Source of the DNA: a virus
IMG/VR virus record: IMGVR_UViG_3300010392_000374
Location: 1 to 59,309 of that record
DNA length: 59,309 bases
Direction: 5' to 3' (one strand)
Part shown: positions 16,017 to 23,384 of the stretch, in pieces
How the letters are laid out: every line of letters begins with the position of its first letter
Position numbering within the stretch: the stretch's first letter is position 1
Position numbers and translations under genes: made by a program
Notes under the pieces: model-generated
What the model was told of the DNA's origin: nothing
Database searches by the model: none
Seen by the model: only the letters and a program-made list of their open reading frames with translations

Positions 16017-16570
16017 TGGGTACTCATATCAGAACTCTTAGGTATAAAGAGGTTGATTTCCTTAACCCAGATCTTAGTGAAGTATCCATTCAAGATATCA
16101 TTGATTCTCTTGTTAATGTTAATAGATTTACTGGACATACTCTACGTCCCTATCCTGTTCTAGAACATTTGATTAGGTGTCATGATCAAGCAGAGTTAGA
16201 GGGGAGAGGCACTGAAGCTAGGAAGTCTGCACTTATGCATGATACTCCTGAGTTTGCTGTAACAGATGTAGCTTCTCCTTTGAAGCAACTAATCCCAGAC
16301 TACAGGAAGTATGAAGATCTTATGGAACGGGCAATCGAGAAGAGGTTTAACTTTAAAGTTATTAGAAGTCTCTATAAAGACATCGACATAATTGCCTGTA
16401 GGACTGAATCAGTTGCGCTTAGAACTAAAGCGAGATTAGTTAACACCTATGATTGGGACTTTAGCAAACTTAGGGGGTTTGATTATGACAGAAACAATCA
16501 TCTTGCTTGGTGTGATAATCTTAAGAAAGAATTTTTAATTACGTTTAAGGAGTTATTTCCAAATGAGTGA
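16016..16570 (+). CDS. HD-domain phosphohydrolase (YfbR-like)
   Basis: This 184-residue protein has the metal-binding HD pattern. LEHLIRCHD near residue 48 is followed by ALMHDTPEFAVTDVASPLK near 72-90 with the His-Asp doublet, and a further Asp near 121. This is the layout of YfbR-type 5'-nucleotidases and of phage dNTP hydrolases related to DatZ. It probably trims a deoxynucleotide during pool remodelling, next to the RNR and the dNTP diphosphohydrolase-like gene it overlaps. The substrate preference cannot be read. Confidence 0.8.
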   Translation: MGTHIRTLRYKEVDFLNPDLSEVSIQDIIDSLVNVNRFTGHTLRPYPVLEHLIRCHDQAELEGRGTEARKSALMHDTPEFAVTDVASPLKQLIPDYRKYEDLMERAIEKRFNFKVIRSLYKDIDIIACRTESVALRTKARLVNTYDWDFSKLRGFDYDRNNHLAWCDNLKKEFLITFKELFPNE

Positions 16571-16949
16571 ACTTAAACCCGGACAAATAATACTAACAGA
16601 TAATGAAGGAAAACTTCTTACGTCTGACGATCCGAAGAATGTACTCAAGTACGACAAGGGTAAAGTTCGTATGGATCTTATACCTGAAGAGCTACTTATT
16701 GAAGTAGCAAAAGTACTAGAGTTTGGAGCTAATAAGTATTCCCCTAATGGTTGGAGACAAGGTATGGATTGGTCTAGAGTTTATGCAGCATTGATGAGAC
16801 ATATAACTGCATGGAATGCTGGAGAAGATCTTGACCCTGAGACCGGACTATCTCATATGGCTCACGCAGGGTGTTGCGTAGCTTTCTTACTTAATTATCA
16901 ATCCTTGGGGGTTGGGACCGATGACCGTTATAAAACTAGAGGAGTATAA
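16563..16949 (+). CDS. dATP/dGTP diphosphohydrolase-like protein (DUF5664 type)
   Basis: This 128-residue protein carries LKYDKGKVRMDLIPEELL near residue 28, EFGANKYSPNGWRQG near 53, the helical ALMRHITAWNAGED near 76 and LSHMAHAGCCVAFL near 95. This is the pattern of the phage family annotated as dATP/dGTP diphosphohydrolase, MazG-related all-alpha NTP pyrophosphatases. It would hydrolyse a dNTP to dNMP. It overlaps the HD hydrolase gene by eight bases, forming a nucleotide-pool pair downstream of the RNR. Confidence 0.75.
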   Translation: MSELKPGQIILTDNEGKLLTSDDPKNVLKYDKGKVRMDLIPEELLIEVAKVLEFGANKYSPNGWRQGMDWSRVYAALMRHITAWNAGEDLDPETGLSHMAHAGCCVAFLLNYQSLGVGTDDRYKTRGV

Positions 16950-16950
16950 T

Positions 16951-17106
16951 ATGCCTAAAGCACTTTGCCAACATGCATTTAATGCTGGATTCAAAGGATT
17001 CTATACAGCACAGCCTGAGGTCTGTCCTATTGAGGGCTTCTCAGATATCCAACAGAAAGAATATACTAGAGGCTGGCAAGCAGCTTACTTTAAGAATAGA
17101 GGCTGA
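16951..17106 (+). CDS. Small RMF-like protein
   Basis: This 51-residue protein starts at ATG 16951, eight bases after AGAGGAG; an upstream in-frame extension to 16912 overlaps the preceding gene and lacks a good site. It has the spacing of ribosome modulation factor-like peptides: a Gly-rich repeat (AFNAGFKGFYTA), a central Cys-Pro (VCPIEGF) and a terminal RGWQAAY. A role in binding ribosomes is suggested by similarity only. Confidence 0.5.
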   Translation: MPKALCQHAFNAGFKGFYTAQPEVCPIEGFSDIQQKEYTRGWQAAYFKNRG

Positions 17107-17108
17107 TA

Positions 17109-17420
17109 GTGAAAACTAAACAAATAAAAGTAGGGTTTAAAACTTATGAGGTTCAAGAGGGAACCTTTAAAGAAGGCCAAGGAAATATGGGATATCATGA
17201 CAGTATGGAAGGTATAATCTATATCGCTTCTAAAGATTTCCCTAACGAAGAGAATGTTAATACTTTGATTCATGAACTTCTTCATGCTCTTTGGAGAGAA
17301 TATAATCTTGATAGAGAGAACGAAGAACACTATGTGACAGTACTTGCTAATGGCCTTACAAGGTTGATGCAAGATAACCCTGAGATGTTTAAAGAGATGT
17401 TGAAAGATCTTAAACAATGA
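17109..17420 (+). CDS. Zincin-type metallopeptidase-like protein, GTG start
   Basis: This 103-residue protein contains LIHELLHALW near residue 57, a HExxH zinc motif, and a downstream EEHYVTVLANGL where Glu could be the third ligand. The layout fits small phage zincin peptidases of the ImmA/IrrE or SprT-like kind. It starts with GTG two bases after the previous stop. It may cleave a host or phage protein late in the early programme. No DNA-binding part is visible. Confidence 0.6.
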   Translation: MKTKQIKVGFKTYEVQEGTFKEGQGNMGYHDSMEGIIYIASKDFPNEENVNTLIHELLHALWREYNLDRENEEHYVTVLANGLTRLMQDNPEMFKEMLKDLKQ

Positions 17421-17641
17421 AACCTATTAGACAGTTCCTCTGCAACGAAGCAGATAGTTACATCCACATCAGACCTGAAGATAGTACTGTAAAGATTTCA
17501 GATTGTCACAGGTCAGCAACTCTTTGGTTTGATCTCTACGGAGGTAAACCTGCAATTCGTAAAGCAATTAAGAAACTCAATAGACTTATTGATCCCTTGC
17601 TTAAATATAAAGAGTATCTTGAAAAGAAATTGGAAGAGTAA
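17417..17641 (+). CDS. Hypothetical 74-residue protein
   Basis: It starts in an ATGA overlap with the preceding metallopeptidase-like gene. The N-terminal part resembles a small beta unit (YIHIRPEDSTVKISDC), and the C-terminal part is a basic helix (KAIKKLNRLIDPLLKYKEYLEKK). No family is recognised. Confidence 0.6.
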   Translation: MKPIRQFLCNEADSYIHIRPEDSTVKISDCHRSATLWFDLYGGKPAIRKAIKKLNRLIDPLLKYKEYLEKKLEE

Positions 17642-18061
17642 ATGATTAAAGTACATTACGTTATGACAATGGCGGTCTTCACAACACAGATGAAGAAAGA
17701 ACTGGACGAGCTTATTAACGATCTCCCATTCGGTTCACATATCTATGTTCAACTAGATCCTGTTTCTACCCCGTTCGACGAGTATGAACTTGAAGAACAA
17801 ATCAGATGTTGCTATGGTCCTAACGAGAATGAGATCTTATTGTTTGAAACCCCTAAGTCCACTCAAGTTGATATGCATAAGAAAAACTCCTCAAAGTCCG
17901 CTGAGGTCTCTGAGGAGTCTATCTTAGATTTAGTTGTTAATAGTCAAGTAAGTACTCTGGATTACCCAGATCAAGTAAGAGCTTGGCTTTTAGATTGGGT
18001 GCACGACCATGAGAACATCATGGCTTACTATCGGTTTGTGGTGCGTCCTTTGACTTCTTAA
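17642..18061 (+). CDS. Hypothetical 139-residue protein, last rightward gene
   Basis: This protein has an N-terminal hydrophobic strand and acidic helices (DELINDLPFGSHIYVQ). No family is recognised. It is the last gene of the rightward unit. Its 3' end overlaps the holin-like gene on the other strand by 44 bases, tail to tail, and its coding sequence contains the terminator for leftward transcription (17881-17918). Confidence 0.65.
   Translation: MIKVHYVMTMAVFTTQMKKELDELINDLPFGSHIYVQLDPVSTPFDEYELEEQIRCCYGPNENEILLFETPKSTQVDMHKKNSSKSAEVSEESILDLVVNSQVSTLDYPDQVRAWLLDWVHDHENIMAYYRFVVRPLTS
17881..17918 (-). terminator. Leftward rho-independent terminator inside the convergent gene
   Basis: Read on the minus strand, ACTCCTCA pairs with TGAGGAGT (8 bp) around a 17-base region that can pair further, followed by TTTTC. 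It lies 100 bp past the holin stop and should end the late leftward transcript, while also encoding part of the opposing protein. Confidence 0.65.
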
Positions 18062-18449
18062 TTCCCTGTGCCCACTTAATGACTTCACTTCTACCGAATG
18101 CAGCGGCGATAGCAACAGGCACCCCGTAAGTAATAAAATCCGGAGCATCCTGTAAAGCTTTCGTCCCTGCTTCCATATAAGGTTGAAGTGCTGGTACGTA
18201 GTGCATTAAGATGAAAGCCATGAAGAATAAAGTCCAACCCTCATCCTTCCAAGAACTATCGCTATTCTTCGTCTGAATAGTATCCCAATCAATATCAGCG
18301 GTATCAAGCTTATTAACTCTCTCGATCTTAGCCAACTCGATAGCTCTCTTAAGATCTCTTTTGGCTTTTACCCCATCGCTAATCATACCTACTAAGTCCC
18401 CTATGATGGGGATCTTACCAGTAAGTATAGTTTTTAAAAATCCTAACAT
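18018..18449 (-). CDS. Holin-like membrane protein (3TM holin family)
   Basis: This 143-residue protein has hydrophobic segments at about residues 71-88 (WTLFFMAFILMHYVPAL) and 107-125 (ITYGVPVAIAAAFG). It also has a weaker one near the N-terminus (MLGFLKTILTGKIPIIGDLVG), followed by a charged helix and a basic tail. This matches the 3TM holin family found in alphaproteobacterial phages and gene transfer agents. It would form the inner-membrane lesion that starts lysis. It is the last gene of the late unit, directly after a membrane coiled-coil protein, consistent with a lysis module. The murein hydrolase for lysis is not obvious. Confidence 0.7.
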   Translation of the reverse strand: MLGFLKTILTGKIPIIGDLVGMISDGVKAKRDLKRAIELAKIERVNKLDTADIDWDTIQTKNSDSSWKDEGWTLFFMAFILMHYVPALQPYMEAGTKALQDAPDFITYGVPVAIAAAFGRSEVIKWAQGIKKSKDAPQTDSKP

Positions 18450-18809
18450 TTACTTTCCTTCCTTCTTAGAGATCTCTTCTCTAAGATTGGATATCTCCCT
18501 AGTTAAATCTATAATTGATTCACTAAGTTTTTGAATAACAATATTCTGTTCTTTGATTGTGTCATTCTGTTCTTTAATAGTAGTATTCTGAGCATCAATC
18601 CTACCACCTAAGTTCTTATTCTGTATCTCAAACAGAGCCTTATGGTGATCTTGAGTTTGCTCAACAGAAGTTAGACGTATCTCTTGACTATCAAGTCTAT
18701 TATCAATAGCAGAGTAGAGACCAACAATGATAGCCCCAAGAGCTATTAAGTTACTTATGTTGATCTCTTTAGAGAACTTCCACCCTTGGGAGTCTTGGGG
18801 GTTATTCAT
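18450..18809 (-). CDS. Membrane-anchored coiled-coil protein (possible inner-membrane spanin)
   Basis: This 119-residue protein has one N-terminal transmembrane segment (residues about 19-36, LIALGAIIVGLYSAI). A long coiled coil then covers the rest, including a direct repeat of TIKEQND/TIKEQNI near residues 76-90. One membrane anchor plus a periplasmic coiled coil next to a holin is the architecture of i-spanins (Rz-like). No partner outer-membrane lipoprotein is visible, so a unimolecular role or another lysis accessory function is possible. Confidence 0.5.
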   Translation of the reverse strand: MNNPQDSQGWKFSKEINISNLIALGAIIVGLYSAIDNRLDSQEIRLTSVEQTQDHHKALFEIQNKNLGGRIDAQNTTIKEQNDTIKEQNIVIQKLSESIIDLTREISNLREEISKKEGK

Positions 18810-21800
18810 TAGTATCTCCTAGTATCATAGGAGAAGAACCTCCTTGTTTAGTTATCCTCTTGAGATCTCTCTCGGGATCCATTTTATCTAGACTAATAAG
18901 GAAACGAATCAGTATCTGTTTCTTTTGCTTTTCAAGCTTAGCTATCTCATCTCTCTTCTGATCTCCAGTGAGATCTTTAGATCTTGATATGTTAGCTTGA
19001 TTGTCATTGATCAGTCTAACTACTTGAGATACTTGTCCAACAAACGGATAGATATCTTTCACCTTACGAGGTACTCCAGTAGAATCTTCTACAATCCTTT
19101 CGAGTATTCTTTCCTTAATTAATCCTTCCCTTCTAGCAAGATTGTCTGTAGATTTCTGAATATCTTTTGCGGTCTGTTGCAGTTCGTAAAGCACTCTTGC
19201 TCCTTCCCTCAATTCAGAATAATCCAAAGCAAACCTTTTCTTAACATCTTCTAATGCGTAGACTATCGGATTCAAACTCTTAGGTTGTCCTCCAGCGGTC
19301 TTAGAAGGTCTCTCTCCATACTCATCAGGTCTCAGTGCTACATCTGCAGCGCTCTTGATCATACCTAACATCCCCGGAGTATAGCTGTTGATGTAATGGT
19401 CAGCAACTAATGGGTGGATGAAGGCAGCTCCTTCAGAGTCTCTGAACATACCATCAAGTTTCTTTGACATATCAGAGATGAAGATTGCTAAGTTATTAGT
19501 ATTAGCTCTGTACATTCTCTCCATGTTAACATTACTTTGATAATACTCAGGGACAATAGGTTCACCAAAGAAGTTCTCATTCTTAATAGCTTGTTCCCAA
19601 ACAGGGGCCAACATAGTAGGCATACCAACAGATGGAATAGAGTTAGTTGCCCATCTCTTAAGAGCCGCTAGAGTATCTTCCTTAGCATCATCTGATACAA
19701 CATCTCTTACAGCATTAGTCATAAGCTTTCCAAGAGACCCTACGTCATACGGAATAGGAACCAATACAAATGGAAGTTCATCATCCAACTCAGTAGGTTT
19801 ACCTTGCATCCAATCCTCTAAAGCTTTATTCATATCTTTAGGTAAGGGGATAATCGTATGTAATGCCTTCGTCTCTTCATCAATCTGAGAGTACTCAGGG
19901 TGTAGTCTTGCAAGCTCATCGGTGGCTAGATCATACATAGCCCATCCAGAGATTAGTGCTGCAGCTTTACCCGGTTGATTAGCAAGAGTTCTAAAGAACT
20001 TATATCCAGACTGCAAAGAAGCATTCAAGAACACTGTGTGATCTGCAAAGGTATTGAAGTTCTGATTAGCTCCTCTCTTCATGAAGTTAGTAGATACTTC
20101 GTTAGCAAAGAAAGCAGCAAGATCAGGAGAAGCGCCATGTTGTTTAGCTAAGTTGTATTCAGCGACACGAGAAGCTGTCTCAAGTCTAGTAACAATGTCA
20201 CTCCAACCTTGCATACCTTGGTTGTATACTCTCTTGACTAGATTGGTTTGAAGCTGCCTAGAGAATTTCTTATGTCCTTCTCCGGGAGCAAGCTTTCCGA
20301 GATCTTTAATCCTACGTGGAATAGTCTCAGATCTAGTTCCTCCGAGAACTCCAGAGAGAATCATCTCACGATACATCTCTTTGTTCTTAATTCCTTGCAC
20401 TAATCCTTTAGCAGAGGACCAGAGAGGAATAAAAGCAAAAGGAGAGTTAATACTTGCAGAGATCGTATCTCTTAATGAGTTGACCACAGCGAAGTTAGGG
20501 GCCTTGGTTACGAAGGCACCATAAAGTTTAGTGCCTTTTTTAGATTGCTCAGCAAAGAAGTCAATTGTCTTAGATACAAAACTATTAGAAGACTGAGTAG
20601 CACTCTTCATGTTAGCTGGCCCCATCCATTTCATAAATCTAGCAATGTCAGGATCAACTACTTCATAGAGTGTAGGCTTACCATCTCTAAAGACTACATC
20701 ATAGAACTTACCTTTAGCTTCTATTGAGTGATTAGCCGGAGCAAACTTCAAGAGTTCTTCAAGAGACATATCCTCTAAGTTCTTTGTGCTAAGCTCAAGC
20801 AGTTCGCTAGAGACAACTGAAGAGTCTCCACTCTCCGATAGCTCTTTGAGTTTAGTAGCAAGCGCTCCTTTTAGTTGAGTACGTAAGCTTTTGTTACTTG
20901 CGAGTTCTTGAGGGTTTAGCTTCTTAGCTGTTTGAGACGCAAGAAGTTTAGAACCTTCATCACCTCTGGTAGCCATACGATCTACTGTATCGTAGAAAGA
21001 TCTCTTAGCCATGTTAGCATTAGATTTAAACATAGTAGTGTATACATATTGAGAGATAGCTTCCAAAGGATTCATAAGTTCTACATCAAGGTTACCTTTG
21101 ATAGCTTTGAAACCATTACCTTTACCAACTGCTGCTTTAAACTCAAGACCATTAGGATCAATAAAGAATGGAGCATAGAAGTATTCTCCTTTAGAGTTCT
21201 TAGAGGCAGACACGATATTAGATACATCTTCTTTACTTAGAAGACCAGAGCGTCTAGCGTTCTCAAGAACACCCTGCATAAGAATACGGTATTCACCTAT
21301 GGCTTTATCAAACTTAACATTAGCTCTACCTTTAGAGATAACTTCAGGAGTTGTCTCTTTGAACTGGAGTACGTTAGAGATACCACGAGACTTAAGAATC
21401 TCAGATCTCTCTGCTTGAACCCAGTCTAAAAATTCTCTAGCTTCATCTAAAGTGAAGTCTTGTTCTTTGAAGATATTCCCTAAAGACTTAGTTGGGATAA
21501 TGTCAGGCTGTGCATGTACTGAGTCCAATCTTGCCATAGCAATAGGTACGTGGTCGAAACCTTCTTCCAAGAATCCTTGAGCCATAGCCATGGACTTGTT
21601 CATGTTCTGGTCAAAGAGAATAGCAGGAGTCACTGCAGGGTCGAGACCTTCTGGTACGTTTCTTGCTACAGTTTCTCCACTAAGTACTTTAGCCACTTCA
21701 GCGGGTTCAGCTCCGAACCCAATAGCTTTTCTTTGCCAGTCATCAATAAGAAGATTGGGACGAATATACTCAGCAAGAATTCTTCTGAATCCTTTGTTAG

Positions 21801-23079
21801 TTGCTCCTATCTTCTCAGAGATACCTTCAGAGTCCTTGGGAGTTCTAACTGGAAGAGTGTCTGCAGTTTCTACTACAGTCTCCATAGCAGAACTCATCCA
21901 GTCTTTAGCGGTACGACCAGACACCTTAGCTACTACATCATCTAGAGTTCCTTCTCTCTGCCACTTACGAACGTTATGAGAAGCGAGTACAGGGTCCATC
22001 TGACCATTACCATCAAGTACCTGCCTAGCAAGAACTCTTTCAAGAACTTCAGGATCTTGTTTCATTTCTGCTAAGACATCTTCAGGGTTACGGCCAGTAG
22101 AGTCTCTGATGATATCGTCAATGGTACCTTCTTCAAGAAGACTTCGTGTTTTAACTATTGCTTCTTGGTTGGTCATACCACGGCTGAGAAGATACTCTTC
22201 AAAGAGATATTGCTTACCACGGTCCGCTTCACCAAGGCCCACAAGTTCTTTCTCAATTTGATTAGTCTCAACAGCCTTACTAGCGCTGTACTTAGCGATC
22301 TTATTACCAACGTAAGAGAGCACCGGAGTAAGTACAGTTGCAACACCAGCCCCCTCTACAGCCATTTTAAATCTGTTGAGAGCTTCAGGGTCTGTAGGAT
22401 CTGTAGCTAGAAATTCAGTGATAGGGTTAGCAGCTTCAGGGAATTGCTGAACTAAGTTAGAGATGATAGGATCATTTGGATCAAACACAAGCTGTTCACC
22501 AATAAGTGCTCCTGCTTCTACCGAAAGAATTCCTGCGAGTCTAGCAGCCTTAGGTGCTGCCATGCCACCAAGCTTAAGAATAGCCTCAATGGCTTTAGGG
22601 GCACGAGCTACTTTAACTGCTGCACCTCCCGGAACAAGACCCACAGCTAACTGACCTAAGCCGCCGCCTATGGCTCCCGGAATACTTTCCGGAACATCAG
22701 TTTCAAATCTATCCACACTGAGTAGATAAGAAGAAGGGATTTCAATATCAGTATCAAACACAGAAGACAAAGTCTCTTGAAAGAAGTCAGCCATATTGTT
22801 GACGCCTTCTTTAGCGCCTTCAGGAATACCTTTGAAGAAATCTCCAACGCCATCCCAAAAACCGAAATCATCTTCTTGCTCTTCATCTTTAGAGATTTGC
22901 TCACGGAGAGATAAGTCGATTGTATTAAGTTCATCAATTCTTTTCCTGCGTTGAATCTCTTCATCTTCTTCAAGAGCAGAATAGAGTACGTCCACTGCCT
23001 CAGGTTTAATTGAAGCAGTGGGCTTAAGGATCTCTACAGGATCTGTATTCTTTAGGAAGTTTTGAAAGTAATTAGCCAT
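18802..23079 (-). CDS. Large internal virion protein (T7 gp16-like position)
   Basis: This 1425-residue protein is the longest in the genome. The N-terminal 100 residues are acidic and polar. A hydrophobic Gly/Ala-rich stretch (GAIGGGLGQLAVGLVPGG, about residue 135) could insert into membranes. The bulk is helical with several Ala-rich segments (AALISGWAMYDLA). In T7-like phages the equivalent protein (gp16) is ejected and forms part of a channel across the cell envelope. Here the peptidoglycan-cutting domain is not in this protein but in the partner encoded two genes upstream. The assignment rests on size, position and composition. Confidence 0.7.
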   Translation of the reverse strand: MANYFQNFLKNTDPVEILKPTASIKPEAVDVLYSALEEDEEIQRRKRIDELNTIDLSLREQISKDEEQEDDFGFWDGVGDFFKGIPEGAKEGVNNMADFFQETLSSVFDTDIEIPSSYLLSVDRFETDVPESIPGAIGGGLGQLAVGLVPGGAAVKVARAPKAIEAILKLGGMAAPKAARLAGILSVEAGALIGEQLVFDPNDPIISNLVQQFPEAANPITEFLATDPTDPEALNRFKMAVEGAGVATVLTPVLSYVGNKIAKYSASKAVETNQIEKELVGLGEADRGKQYLFEEYLLSRGMTNQEAIVKTRSLLEEGTIDDIIRDSTGRNPEDVLAEMKQDPEVLERVLARQVLDGNGQMDPVLASHNVRKWQREGTLDDVVAKVSGRTAKDWMSSAMETVVETADTLPVRTPKDSEGISEKIGATNKGFRRILAEYIRPNLLIDDWQRKAIGFGAEPAEVAKVLSGETVARNVPEGLDPAVTPAILFDQNMNKSMAMAQGFLEEGFDHVPIAMARLDSVHAQPDIIPTKSLGNIFKEQDFTLDEAREFLDWVQAERSEILKSRGISNVLQFKETTPEVISKGRANVKFDKAIGEYRILMQGVLENARRSGLLSKEDVSNIVSASKNSKGEYFYAPFFIDPNGLEFKAAVGKGNGFKAIKGNLDVELMNPLEAISQYVYTTMFKSNANMAKRSFYDTVDRMATRGDEGSKLLASQTAKKLNPQELASNKSLRTQLKGALATKLKELSESGDSSVVSSELLELSTKNLEDMSLEELLKFAPANHSIEAKGKFYDVVFRDGKPTLYEVVDPDIARFMKWMGPANMKSATQSSNSFVSKTIDFFAEQSKKGTKLYGAFVTKAPNFAVVNSLRDTISASINSPFAFIPLWSSAKGLVQGIKNKEMYREMILSGVLGGTRSETIPRRIKDLGKLAPGEGHKKFSRQLQTNLVKRVYNQGMQGWSDIVTRLETASRVAEYNLAKQHGASPDLAAFFANEVSTNFMKRGANQNFNTFADHTVFLNASLQSGYKFFRTLANQPGKAAALISGWAMYDLATDELARLHPEYSQIDEETKALHTIIPLPKDMNKALEDWMQGKPTELDDELPFVLVPIPYDVGSLGKLMTNAVRDVVSDDAKEDTLAALKRWATNSIPSVGMPTMLAPVWEQAIKNENFFGEPIVPEYYQSNVNMERMYRANTNNLAIFISDMSKKLDGMFRDSEGAAFIHPLVADHYINSYTPGMLGMIKSAADVALRPDEYGERPSKTAGGQPKSLNPIVYALEDVKKRFALDYSELREGARVLYELQQTAKDIQKSTDNLARREGLIKERILERIVEDSTGVPRKVKDIYPFVGQVSQVVRLINDNQANISRSKDLTGDQKRDEIAKLEKQKKQILIRFLISLDKMDPERDLKRITKQGGSSPMILGDTNE

Positions 23080-23384
23080 TATTTATTTTCTGATCTTTGC
23101 ATTGCAGCTTTAACTGCTTCTTCTATTGTAGAGTAACTTGGAAGTTTCTGCCCTTGCTTTACTCTTTCGATTGCTCGTAAGATAGCAGTCTCTTCTATGT
23201 CTTCGTCCATATCTCCGGAGAGTATTCTTTCAATATTCTCTTTAGATTGACCTTTAACTAAGGTAGGGATATTAGTAGGTTTACCATCATTAAGCCTTGG
23301 ATCAGTAACTGTGATGGATCTCTCAGTGGAGAAGGAGCCGTCAGGATTATCAAATCTTCCCAGCTCCCCTTCCAAGGCGGACAT
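23079..23384 (-). CDS. Small virion-associated protein
   Basis: This 101-residue protein begins FDNPDGSFSTERSITVTDPRL and contains DGKPTNIPTLVKGQ and a C-terminal helix ending SYSTIEEAVKAAMQRS. This motif order occurs as a short domain within, or next to, large internal virion proteins of podoviruses. It sits exactly between the two large internal virion protein genes with one-base overlaps. It is probably a structural accessory, and here a separate gene rather than a fused domain. Confidence 0.6.
   Translation of the reverse strand: MSALEGELGRFDNPDGSFSTERSITVTDPRLNDGKPTNIPTLVKGQSKENIERILSGDMDEDIEETAILRAIERVKQGQKLPSYSTIEEAVKAAMQRSENK

Noticed and set aside
16016-16949. Evidence for a 2-aminoadenine (Z) genome from the HD hydrolase plus MazG-like pair
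   Set aside because: No PurZ-like adenylosuccinate synthetase and no DpoZ-type polymerase are present, so the pair alone does not support Z-DNA.
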